From positions 1-8,807 of the forward strand of contig CANQOJ010000089.1 in NCBI GenBank assembly GCA_947625455.1: a stretch of DNA of 8,807 nt. The letters are read 5' to 3'. This DNA comes from an uncultured Clostridia bacterium (GTDB lineage: Bacteria > Bacillota > Clostridia > Oscillospirales > Ruminococcaceae). A program made the translations under genes and the position numbers. This document shows, one piece after another, positions 1 through 6,378 of this stretch (the first letter of the stretch is position 1; each line of letters begins with the position of its first letter). Under the pieces are notes generated by a model. That model had not been told where the DNA came from. It worked only from the letters and a program-made list of their open reading frames with translations, and did no database searches.

Positions 1-93
1 GACCGCAGCGCAATGTCAAATGAACTTTGCAAAATGCGCGATGAAGGAATGCTTGATTTTCACAAAAATGAATTTACACTTTATGTGGTATAG
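1..93 (+). CDS. Crp/Fnr-family transcriptional regulator, C-terminal fragment
   Basis: The window opens inside this gene; only the last 30 codons and a TAG stop are visible. The peptide begins DRSAMSNELCKMRDEGML and continues with DFHKNEFTLY. This matches the end of the winged helix-turn-helix of Crp/Fnr proteins, where an R-S-A-[LM]-S-x-E-L-x-x-[ML]-x-x-E-G recognition helix is followed by a short beta wing of the form 'D-[FY]-x-K-N-x-F'. By family knowledge the whole protein would bind DNA as a dimer under control of an N-terminal effector domain, which lies outside the window, so the signal it senses cannot be told. Its 3' end overlaps the convergent lipoprotein gene by 20 bp, and I see no separate terminator for it. 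The family is fairly sure; the subgroup is not determinable. Confidence 0.82.
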   Translation, partial: DRSAMSNELCKMRDEGMLDFHKNEFTLYVV

Positions 94-196
94 GCACTTT
101 GGACGGCGGTCTGTATTCGCTGTCGTTTAAGCTGCACCCCGCTAGGAACGTTGCCGCAAGCACAACGGCTATTATATTCTTTATGTTCTTCTTCAT
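74..196 (-). CDS. Small lipoprotein of 40 residues
   Basis: This short gene encodes 40 residues starting MKKNIKNIIAVVLAATFLAGC. The layout is a classic lipoprotein signal peptide: a basic N-terminus (K2, K3, K6), a hydrophobic stretch at about 8-18, and a lipobox L-A-G-C with the acylated cysteine at residue 21. The mature part is only about 20 residues (CSLNDSEYRPPSKVPIPHKV), proline-rich and with no recognisable domain. A consensus GGAGG lies 7 nt before the ATG, which fixes the start. The gene is convergent with the Crp/Fnr-type gene and overlaps its last 20 bp. It should be anchored to the outer face of the cytoplasmic membrane after SPII processing. Function unknown; it could also be the remnant of a longer lipoprotein, since the mature part is so short. 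Confidence 0.72.
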   Translation of the reverse strand: MKKNIKNIIAVVLAATFLAGCSLNDSEYRPPSKVPIPHKV

Positions 197-244
197 GTAA
201 TTTCCTCCAAATTTATGCGCTGTGAACAATCGGTGTTTTTTACT

Positions 245-250
245 ATTATA
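245..250 (-). promoter_or_regulatory. Proximal -10 box for the lipoprotein gene
   Basis: On the minus strand a perfect TATAAT sits about 50 nt before the lipoprotein start codon. No good -35 box is found at 16-18 bp spacing; the hexamer there reads ACCACA. If this promoter is used it may need an activator. The inverted repeat at 279-295 lies about 29 bp upstream of it. Confidence 0.4.
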
Positions 251-278
251 CACCCGTTGATAGCGTTTGTGGTCTGCA

Positions 279-295
279 AGTTAGTGATACTAACT
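279..295. promoter_or_regulatory. Perfect 7-3-7 inverted repeat, possible operator
   Basis: AGTTAGT-GAT-ACTAACT is a perfect inverted repeat with 7-bp arms and a 3-bp centre, a typical size for a dimeric repressor or activator site. It lies between two -10 boxes that both point toward the lipoprotein gene. It would sit just downstream of the distal start point and about 50 bp upstream of the proximal one. I do not recognise which regulator family would bind it. Confidence 0.45.
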
Positions 296-332
296 AATTT
301 TTTACAAAATAATGCAAAGCGCAGAGGCTTTT

Positions 333-361
333 ATTATAACATATTGTTACAAGAAAATCAA
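333..361 (-). promoter_or_regulatory. Distal promoter toward the lipoprotein gene
   Basis: On the minus strand TTGATT (356-361) is followed after 17 bp by a perfect TATAAT (333-338), a good sigma-A promoter. The predicted start is near 326, leaving a leader of about 130 nt that contains the 279-295 inverted repeat. No other minus-strand gene lies in between, so the lipoprotein gene is the likely target. Confidence 0.55.
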
Positions 362-393
362 CATTTTTTTCAATATAGTCAATTGCCAGCAAA

Positions 394-437
394 ATAAAAA
401 AATCCGGACTCCGATCAAAACGATCAGAGTCCGGATT
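394..437 (-). terminator. Rho-independent terminator of the clpP-virD4-like operon
   Basis: Arms 401-411 and 427-437 (AATCCGGACTC / GAGTCCGGATT) pair perfectly over 11 bp. They extend inward through a GATC/GATC pairing after one mismatch. On the minus strand the stem is followed directly by seven Ts. It begins 10 bp past the stop of the coupling-protein gene, so it ends that operon. No plus-strand gene ends here. Confidence 0.88.
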
Positions 438-446
438 TATGTTTTA

Positions 447-1781
447 TCAAGGTTCGGGTTGTGTTTCTTTAATAACTTCTTTGCGTTTGTGGGTTGGCTT
501 CTTGGGTATCATTGAGTAAGGTTCAAGTTTATTGACTTTCTGCGCGCGAGTCATGCCTCTTTGAATGAAGAACGCTTTATCGAGTTCAAGCCCCATAACG
601 TCGATAGCGGAGATGTTTGCTCTTTGAGCGATAAAGTCTATCGTTTCAAAGTCCGTTCCGCCGAGATACAAAACGTTGTCACAGTTGTTGACTATCGTCA
701 TTCTTTTAGGCTCCTGATAGATTGTATCAAGCTGTGATATGGACTGAAGAATTACGCTGGTCGAAATATCGCGGCTTCTGATAACGCTGATAAGCTTATC
801 GAAATCTTCGATACGGCAGTTGGTTGCAAAGTCGTCGAGAACAATTCTCACGGGAATGGGAAGGCGTGAATCGGGCTGTTTATCGGCGGTTTTGATAAGC
901 GTCTGGAATGCCTGAGCATAGAAGATGTTTACAATTCTGTCAAGCGAACGGTCAGAGTCGGAAACGTTCAGAAATACGGCGGTTTTCTCAAAGCCCATGT
1001 TCTCAAACCTGAATGTCGAGGGCTTTGTGACCATTTCTCTTGCGGCGTCAAATTCAAAAATCGAAAGCGGGGCTTCAACGAACATCAAAACCGAACTCCA
1101 TGTTCTGTCGGCTGCGAATGTGCCTCTTATCATTGCGTATCTGCGCGCGGCAAGCGATTCGGGCTTGTTTACGCAAAGTTCTTCGAGAAACGGTATTCTG
1201 TTCTGTGAAGCTGCCTGAACGGACATCAGCTTGAATACATCGAGTACGGACGCCAGATTTTTGGCTTTGTCCTCTAGTTCTTCGAGTACGTAGCTGATAA
1301 GGCATGACGTAAATTGCCTTGCCTGTTCCGTCCAGAAAGGTTCGTGTGTGTCGAGCATAGGAATAAGGGTATTTGTTATCGAAACTATATCCGTATCGTT
1401 GTAAGTCTCTGCGCCGTTTTTCTTTATCTTCCCGACAAAGCGAAGGGGATCGTATCCCTCGCCTTTTTCGGGGTTGATAAGGTCAATGTTGTAGACTTTG
1501 TAACCGCGCCTTATAAGGTCGTTTTTGCACATTCCGTAAAGGTTCGATTTTGTATCGGCGACTATAAAACTCTCGTCGCTGTTCATGATATACGGGATAA
1601 CATATGATCCCGTTTTGCCTCCGCCCGATACCCCGACTATAAGGTCGTTGTTGTTCAGGTGTGTTTTGCGGGAGTTGCTTTCAACTCTCACGTCCGCGCC
1701 GAAGCATCTTACTGTTTTATTTTCTCTTTTCATTTTTGTATCTCTCCTTGTTGAATATTTGGTTTTTGTTTCGGTTTTCAT
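447..1781 (-). CDS. VirD4/TraG-type coupling ATPase lacking membrane anchor
   Basis: This 444-residue protein belongs to the VirD4/TraG group of type IV coupling ATPases, which in conjugation deliver DNA or protein to the secretion channel. Walker A is GVSGGGKTGS at 50-59. The TraG-typical stretch around 267-295 contains FLNVSDSDRSLDRIVNIFY. Walker B is VRIVLDDFAT at 311-320, with LDD where the family usually has LDE. The third motif, around SVILQSISQL at 342-351, holds the conserved glutamine. Typical family members carry two N-terminal transmembrane helices; here the first 45 residues are charged and polar, so the protein should be soluble. The ATG has AAGGAG 9 nt upstream and overlaps the clpP-like stop (ATGA). 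A second in-frame ATG at 1733 (residue 17) also has AAGGAG upstream and could be used. No relaxase or channel gene is seen here. Confidence 0.82.
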   Translation of the reverse strand: MKTETKTKYSTRRDTKMKRENKTVRCFGADVRVESNSRKTHLNNNDLIVGVSGGGKTGSYVIPYIMNSDESFIVADTKSNLYGMCKNDLIRRGYKVYNIDLINPEKGEGYDPLRFVGKIKKNGAETYNDTDIVSITNTLIPMLDTHEPFWTEQARQFTSCLISYVLEELEDKAKNLASVLDVFKLMSVQAASQNRIPFLEELCVNKPESLAARRYAMIRGTFAADRTWSSVLMFVEAPLSIFEFDAAREMVTKPSTFRFENMGFEKTAVFLNVSDSDRSLDRIVNIFYAQAFQTLIKTADKQPDSRLPIPVRIVLDDFATNCRIEDFDKLISVIRSRDISTSVILQSISQLDTIYQEPKRMTIVNNCDNVLYLGGTDFETIDFIAQRANISAIDVMGLELDKAFFIQRGMTRAQKVNKLEPYSMIPKKPTHKRKEVIKETQPEP

Positions 1782-2392
1782 ATGTTGTTCTCCTTTTTGT
1801 TTGTATCGGGAAGTTTGAAAATCCCGATTTTGGTTGCCGCGCCGAAGTCCTTTGCTTCTTTTGCGGTCATATAGCAGTCGTCTTTCGTTTTAGCAAAAAC
1901 GTCGTCTATCTTTTGCCCGGTGCGCTCGGAAATAAGTTCTGCAAGTTCCTGACGGCAAGCCATAAGGTTGTTGAAATCCTCCTGCAGTGACAACGGTTTT
2001 CTTCCCGCCAGATCTCCTCCGCCGTAGCTTGGATCATGTATCATAAAGCGTGAGTGCGGGAGCATTATGCGCTGTTCTCCCTGCAGGAAGATTACTGCGC
2101 CCATGCTTGCCGCGATTCCCATGCAAACCGTGTTCACGGGCGAACTTAGTCCGCGTATCGTATCGCAGACAGCAAGTCCTGCGTCCACGCCTCCGCCCGG
2201 ACTGTTGATACAAATAGTGATAGTCTTTCCGGGCGCGTCGGATTCAAGAATTAAAAGCTGTGAAATCAATTCTATAGCCGAATTTGAGTTTACTTCGCCC
2301 GTGAAAAACAACACGCGCCTCCTGAACATTTCGTCGTTCAGATCCATTGTTTCTACGCCTTTGTAGGTTTCTTTCGTAATGTGTGTGAGCAT
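1778..2392 (-). CDS. ClpP-type serine protease (accessory copy)
   Basis: This 204-residue protein is a member of the ClpP peptidase family. The catalytic triad can be read: Ser96 in GIAASMGA, His119 in SRFMIHDP and Asp172 in KTKDDCYMTAKEA. The substrate-binding NSPGGGVDAG loop is at 63-72. The spacing from Ser to His is two residues shorter than in E. coli ClpP. ClpP barrels work with an AAA+ unfoldase such as ClpX; none is encoded nearby, so a host partner or a different ATPase would be needed. GGAGG lies 8 nt before the ATG. The stop overlaps the start of the VirD4-like gene by 4 bp (ATGA), so both are translated from one message. The sequence is diverged and the context is accessory, so this is probably not the housekeeping clpP gene. 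The family is sure; the target is unknown. Confidence 0.88.
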   Translation of the reverse strand: MLTHITKETYKGVETMDLNDEMFRRRVLFFTGEVNSNSAIELISQLLILESDAPGKTITICINSPGGGVDAGLAVCDTIRGLSSPVNTVCMGIAASMGAVIFLQGEQRIMLPHSRFMIHDPSYGGGDLAGRKPLSLQEDFNNLMACRQELAELISERTGQKIDDVFAKTKDDCYMTAKEAKDFGAATKIGIFKLPDTNKKENNI

Positions 2393-2425
2393 AATAAATG
2401 CCTCCTTGTAAAAATTTTTTAGGTT

Positions 2426-2452
2426 TGATGTTCTGCGGGGTTTTAAACATCA
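2426..2452 (-). other. Leader stem-loop ahead of the clpP-like gene
   Basis: In the approximately 70-nt untranslated leader a 7-bp perfect stem (TGATGTT / AACATCA, 13-nt loop) can form. It is followed by an A/T palindrome (AAAAAATTTTT) just before the ribosome binding site. It could stabilise the message or be chance. Confidence 0.25.
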
Positions 2453-2471
2453 TGCTTCGGTGAAGTGACGC

Positions 2472-2499
2472 AGTATAATTTTTGTATTACGAATGTCAA
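2472..2499 (-). promoter_or_regulatory. Sigma-A promoter of the clpP-virD4-like operon
   Basis: On the minus strand a perfect TTGACA (2494-2499) is separated by 16 bp from TATACT (2472-2477). The predicted start is near 2465, about 72 nt before the clpP-like ATG. No dyad overlaps the core boxes, so strong constitutive transcription is plausible. Confidence 0.75.
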
Positions 2500-2559
2500 G
2501 ATTGCAAAGAGTATGTTGACTGAAATGTTTGGTGAACAGATATAAAACGTTTGCCGAAA

Positions 2560-2759
2560 TACGGAATTAACGGCACTTCACGAAGCGGTGATATTCGTCA
2601 AAATGAAAACCCGCATGGCGGCTTTGCTGCCATGCCTCGCGCTTCAGCGCCCCGAAACTTCCGCACTGCGTGCGCCGTCTCGGAGGTGTTTTTCATACAA
2701 ACCTTTTCTTTCAAAACAAGAACTTCGACCATAGCGGCTGCTATGGTCGCCCAAATTCG
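2560..2759. repeat. Gene-free, GC-rich cluster of stem-loops
   Basis: No convincing gene lies between the minus-strand promoter and the helicase. Instead this segment holds several compact hairpins. CATGGCGGC/GCTGCCATG spans 2614-2634 with a TTT loop and one G-T pair. Smaller stems form around GCGCTTCAGCGC (about 2640-2651) and CGCAC/GTGCG (about 2662-2674). A perfect 10-bp CGACCATAGC/GCTATGGTCG stem lies at 2726-2749 with loop GGCT. Its GC content is higher than in the flanking intergenic DNA. It looks like a dispersed intergenic repeat of the REP/MITE kind, or a structured RNA, but that cannot be decided from one copy. Confidence 0.5.
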
Positions 2760-2783
2760 GAGGAGATGATTGTCCGGTATAAC

Positions 2784-2930
2784 GTTAGCGATACATAGCC
2801 CGGCAGAGTTGTTCTATGGGAGATACAAAAATTTTATCCCGGTAAGACGATCTTTTTCAGTTAATTAGATTAAATAAAATTTTTGTCGGGAATGTTGATT
2901 ACTAAAACCTTAGGGCGCGGAGATTTTTTG
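2784..2930 (+). repeat. Left inverted-repeat arm flanking the helicase gene
   Basis: This 147-bp stretch matches the reverse complement of 6211-6335. Conserved blocks, in order, are: GTTAGCGATACATAG (15/15); the 22 bp from 2815 to 2835 region, CTATGG(G/A)AGATACAAAA followed by ATTTT (one mismatch); ATTAAATA; AAATTTTTG then CGGGA; GTTGATT; and CCTTAG(G/A)GCGCGGAG followed by ATTTTTTG (one mismatch, ending at 2930). The left arm has about 20 extra bases in the middle. The arm can itself fold, because CAAAAATTTTAT (2826-2837) pairs perfectly with ATAAAATTTTTG (2874-2885). It ends just before the helicase promoter. Confidence 0.85.
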
Positions 2931-2951
2931 AGTTCAGCGCTGCGGAAAGCC

Positions 2952-2980
2952 TTGATTTTTACGGCGAAAAGTGCTATAAT
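2952..2980 (+). promoter_or_regulatory. Sigma-A promoter of the helicase gene
   Basis: TTGATT (2952-2957) and a perfect TATAAT (2975-2980) are 17 bp apart. The predicted start is near 2987, only about 16 nt before the ATG at 3003. This excludes the upstream in-frame TTG and ATG codons at 2883 and 2892, which would lie ahead of the transcript. Confidence 0.75.
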
Positions 2981-3002
2981 AAACGCATGGGGGTATGCGA
3001 AA

Positions 3003-6000
3003 ATGACCACATATGAACTGCTTAATTTGAAGCCGAAAACGTTAAAAGACATAAAAAAGAAAGGCGTTCTTGTCTGGAATGCGGACGAGGCAAAATCCGC
3101 AGATGATAAAACCTTGACCGACGTTTTCTGCAAAGTCATGGGCGAGGGCTACGACGGCTTTTCAAGCGATACACAGCGAGAAGCAATAAAGGCGGTTATG
3201 CGCGGAGAGGACGTTATCGCAATTATGCCGACGGGCGGAGGAAAATCCGCATGCTTTCAGTTTCCGGCGGCGGTGAGATACGGCACGGTTGTTGTCGTAA
3301 GCCCGCTTATATCCTTGCTTCGTGAGCAGGCTCAAAAAGCGCAGGTACCTGCGGTTTATGTATCGCGCCGAAACATAAATTCGCTTTCAAAAGACAACGC
3401 AAATGTAAGGCTAATTCTGGTGTCGCCTGAAACATTGAACTCGCCAAAATTTGTGCGCTTTGCGCGGGATGTGCTGGAGAATATCTCCATGCTCGTAGTT
3501 GATGAAGCGCATTGTGTTGCGCTTTGGGGAAACACATTCAGACAGGACTATCTGAACATAGGTCGTTTTTTCGACAGGACAGGAAAACGCCCGCAGGTAA
3601 TCGCGCTGTCCGCAACGCTCACCCCGTCAATGATTGATACCGTCAAAAGCGTCCTTAGAATGAAAGATGAAAACTTGTTTGAAACCTACGGAAACCTCAC
3701 TGAAAACAAGAAAAAAGCGCTTTTTATGCGCGGCAACATTGACCTGTCGGTAATCGAAACAAAACCTGACTTTGACAAAAACCCGATACCGTCCGAAAAA
3801 TATATTCATCTTAAAAAAGATTTGCTTCCCTCAAAAAATGCGGTGATTATTTTCTGCTCGCATGTAGATACGGTAAATCTTCTGCACAGCAAGCTGAATG
3901 ATGATCCATTCATCAATAAAAACTATGAAGTTTTAAAATATCACGGTCAGATGGACAGCGAGCAGAGAATTAAAAATCAAAACGCATTCTGCGGGTTTGA
4001 CTTCGGGAAAAAGAAAAACGAAAAAGCGCCGAAAAATAAAGTTATGGTCGCGACAAATGCATTCGGTATGGGCATTGATAAGCAGGGTATTCCGCTTATT
4101 ATTTTCTTTGAAATCCCGCATGACGTTGAAAATTACGCGCAGGAATTTGGACGCGCGGGGCGCGGAGGAAATCCCGCGCAGGCGATATTGTACTTCAGTG
4201 AAAATGACATAAAGCGGGTTAAAGCCGAACAGTCGACCGAGGAGGACGATTTTGAAAGAACGCTGTTACAGCTTCGGTTCAGCGTGCTTGAAGAAAATAT
4301 CGTCAATTCAAAATCTCGGAGCATAAAAGATTTCATAGCCGATTATTTTGTAAACGAAAGCAGATATGTCGCCCGTTATTTTAAATACAACGAAACGGAA
4401 CTCAGTTTAGAAGAATTTCAAAATCAGCTTGCCGAAAATAATAAAAAGTTAAGTGAACCTTATCGTTTTCCCGACGAACTTTATATAAACGTCTGCCCGC
4501 CCGCTTACAGCATAGAACGCGGAGAATATACCGAGGGAACTCCGATAATCAACACTGCCTACAAGAATTTGCGTGACGAAATCACGCTGCGCTCACGCGT
4601 GGATTATTTAGATCTGATGACGGCTAACGCGGTATATACCTACGGATTTAACGGCAAAAAACGGATAACCGCAGAGGACGTTTTGCGGTTGCTTCTGGGA
4701 GATGAAAACGCAAAGTGCGATAAACGCGAAATTGACGAAATCCGTAAGCGCATAAACAGGCTGCGCAAAACCGAAATCACTTTATGGCGCCCTGTCGGAT
4801 TGTTCCGCGACACAAACGGTGATTTGTTTTCAAATATCAACGGCGTTTTTCTTGAACTTGACGTTGATAAATCGGATAAAAATGTTTTTATTTATAAAAC
4901 AACTCCCCCGCTTTTTAAGTATGCGGAAGTTTGCAACGGCGAATTGTTCGCCATTGACAGGTCGTGGCTGAAAATTGTCGGCAGAGGCAAGCTGAAAAAA
5001 CAGCGGATACTTGACAATTCGCTTGAAAGCGTGAAGCTTACGACGTTTATTGCATGGCGCGTTCATCTGCTCGGACAATATCGTTCGACATGGCAAACGG
5101 CACTGCGCGAATACCGCGAGACAGGTAAAATCAACCCAAGCGAAACGGAGAAAAAGACTTACAGCACTATTCGCTTTGAAAACAGCGACAGCCGGCGTAA
5201 ATCAATGTACGATATTTTGCAGTCAGACGTCAGTGATAACGAGAAAAAGCAGGAGATTGTAAACAAGGTGCGGGTGATTTTGGATTACTACAAAAACCGC
5301 GAAATTATTGCGGGATACAAGGAAATAACCGCATATAACCGGACGGTCGGCGTTCAGCTCGGCGAAACTGCAGAGCCTATTAAGAAACTGCCGAAAGCGT
5401 TTTATTTCTGCGAAAGCGAGACGGCGAAAAAGCTTATCACGGGAGATTACAAATTAAAAACGCGCAACGAATATTTCACGCTTACAGCCGAGCGGAAACC
5501 TGACTATTTTGATTTGATGATAACGGGCGTGTATTATGCACTTGGAAATTTCAAGGGATTTGACGCGGACATTGCTCCAAGGCTTGTCTGGACAATGCTT
5601 ACGGGCGACGCTGAAGCAGAGCCGTCGGACGATATTTCGGACGAAATCAGAAATAGGATAAATATGCTCAAAAATGAAACCATGATTAAATTAAAGGGCG
5701 AAAGGAAAAAGTCGCCGTTTTTGCGGGATAACGTTGTAAAAGAGGACGTAAACGGCGAGCGGAAACAGATGACCATTCCCGAATCGAAGATTTATGACAG
5801 TGCGGACAAGAAAACGGAACTTTTGAAAATCAAGTCGTCGCTTATGTACATAAAATCCGCGAAACAAGGCGGAAAGCGTATCCCCGACACTATCGACCAT
5901 GTAATAATAAAGCATTTTGTAACATGGCAAGTGCTTCGTGCTTTAGCGCATAAAGAAGAGCGTGTTGTGCTGACGTTAAATGAAACCTCCGACGGCACGG

Positions 6001-6152
6001 AAATTTCGTCGGAGATGTCCGAAAACTTCACGCCGAAGGTTTTCGTACACTGCACAAAAAAGCATGTCCGCGAAAAAGCCCTCGCTCCGATTATAATGCA
6101 CTTAAAGCGCGAGGGAATAGGACGAAAGGTGCTGTTAGAGGTAAGATGTTAG
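3003..6152 (+). CDS. RecQ-like superfamily 2 DNA helicase with duplicated C-terminal domain
   Basis: I start this gene at ATG 3003 (1049 residues) because the promoter lies between it and earlier start codons; a GGGGG stretch sits about 9 nt upstream. The first 480 residues hold a RecQ-type helicase core: Q58 of motif 0, Walker A MPTGGGKS at 75-82, DEAH at 167-170 followed by the RecQ aromatic loop (CVALWGNTFRQDY), SAT at 203-205, motif V VATNAFGMGID near 349-359, and motif VI QEFGRAGRGG at 380-389. RecQ proteins normally continue with a cysteine-rich zinc domain; here those cysteines are missing. Instead residues 533-690 and 833-985 look like two copies of one domain. Each starts D-Y-x-D-L-M and contains L-x-G-D and then E-I-R-x-R-I-N-x-L. 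They loosely recall winged-helix regions of Firmicute plasmid initiators (memory-based, weak). It probably unwinds DNA; the pathway is unknown. It stands alone between repeats. Confidence 0.85.
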   Translation: MTTYELLNLKPKTLKDIKKKGVLVWNADEAKSADDKTLTDVFCKVMGEGYDGFSSDTQREAIKAVMRGEDVIAIMPTGGGKSACFQFPAAVRYGTVVVVSPLISLLREQAQKAQVPAVYVSRRNINSLSKDNANVRLILVSPETLNSPKFVRFARDVLENISMLVVDEAHCVALWGNTFRQDYLNIGRFFDRTGKRPQVIALSATLTPSMIDTVKSVLRMKDENLFETYGNLTENKKKALFMRGNIDLSVIETKPDFDKNPIPSEKYIHLKKDLLPSKNAVIIFCSHVDTVNLLHSKLNDDPFINKNYEVLKYHGQMDSEQRIKNQNAFCGFDFGKKKNEKAPKNKVMVATNAFGMGIDKQGIPLIIFFEIPHDVENYAQEFGRAGRGGNPAQAILYFSENDIKRVKAEQSTEEDDFERTLLQLRFSVLEENIVNSKSRSIKDFIADYFVNESRYVARYFKYNETELSLEEFQNQLAENNKKLSEPYRFPDELYINVCPPAYSIERGEYTEGTPIINTAYKNLRDEITLRSRVDYLDLMTANAVYTYGFNGKKRITAEDVLRLLLGDENAKCDKREIDEIRKRINRLRKTEITLWRPVGLFRDTNGDLFSNINGVFLELDVDKSDKNVFIYKTTPPLFKYAEVCNGELFAIDRSWLKIVGRGKLKKQRILDNSLESVKLTTFIAWRVHLLGQYRSTWQTALREYRETGKINPSETEKKTYSTIRFENSDSRRKSMYDILQSDVSDNEKKQEIVNKVRVILDYYKNREIIAGYKEITAYNRTVGVQLGETAEPIKKLPKAFYFCESETAKKLITGDYKLKTRNEYFTLTAERKPDYFDLMITGVYYALGNFKGFDADIAPRLVWTMLTGDAEAEPSDDISDEIRNRINMLKNETMIKLKGERKKSPFLRDNVVKEDVNGERKQMTIPESKIYDSADKKTELLKIKSSLMYIKSAKQGGKRIPDTIDHVIIKHFVTWQVLRALAHKEERVVLTLNETSDGTEISSEMSENFTPKVFVHCTKKHVREKALAPIIMHLKREGIGRKVLLEVRC

Positions 6153-6161
6153 AGGTAAGAA
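6134..6161 (+). repeat. 14-bp tandem duplication spanning the helicase stop codon
   Basis: GTTAGAGGTAAGAT is followed at once by GTTAGAGGTAAGAA, 13 of 14 bases identical. The first copy encodes the last residues (LEVR) and the second supplies the TAG stop through the shifted phase. The duplication therefore appears to set the present C-terminus. Confidence 0.8.
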
Positions 6162-6166
6162 ATAAG

Positions 6167-6199
6167 AGGGCAATCCGTTTTACGGATTGCCCTTATTTT
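6167..6199 (+). terminator. Rho-independent terminator of the helicase gene
   Basis: AGGGCAATCCGT and ACGGATTGCCCT form a perfect 12-bp stem with a TTT loop (6167-6193). It is followed by TATTTT, a slightly interrupted T tract. It starts 15 bp after the helicase stop. Confidence 0.82.
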
Positions 6200-6210
6200 A
6201 GCTTTGCCGG

Positions 6211-6335
6211 CAAAAAATCTCCGCGCTCTAAGGATCAAGAAATCAACTGCTCCCGGCAAAAATTTTATATATTTAATCCGAACAAAATTTTTGTATCTTC
6301 CATAGTATTCACCTAATTGTCTATGTATCGCTAAC
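6211..6335 (-). repeat. Right inverted-repeat arm flanking the helicase gene
   Basis: Read on the minus strand this 125-bp segment matches the left arm at 2784-2930, with near-identical end blocks and a deletion of about 20 bases in the middle. It keeps the internal fold (CAAAAATTTT pairing with AAAATTTTTG). Outside each arm, 34-43 bp further out, there is a hairpin with the same GGCT loop (2726-2749 on the left; 6379-6400 read on the minus strand on the right), so the repeated unit may be larger than the arms. No gene lies in 6153-6571 apart from these elements. Confidence 0.85.
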
Positions 6336-6378
6336 GCTTTAGCGGGTTTCGGGTTACCGGGTTTTTATTCACCGGGTG

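Noticed and set aside
215..515. Two short plus-strand frames over the lipoprotein promoter and terminator
   Set aside because: They cross promoter, operator-like and terminator signals of minus-strand genes and lack ribosome binding sites.
447..2392. Calling this a complete conjugative element
   Set aside because: Only the coupling ATPase and a ClpP are present and the operon is closed by its own promoter and terminator; no relaxase, channel component or integrase is visible in the window.
2244..2453. 69-residue minus-strand frame overlapping the clpP-like start
   Set aside because: It runs out of frame through the ClpP N-terminus and has no ribosome binding site; ClpP is unambiguous.
2551..2769. 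Plus-strand 72-residue and minus-strand approximately 32-residue frames in the hairpin cluster
   Set aside because: Coding would have to run through strong hairpins, there is no ribosome binding site, and the peptides are low-complexity products of the repeats.
2883..3002. N-terminal extension of the helicase from a TTG at 2883 or ATG at 2892
   Set aside because: A TTGATT-17-TATAAT promoter lies within this extension and the flanking repeat covers its first half; the start at 3003 has a GGGGG just upstream.
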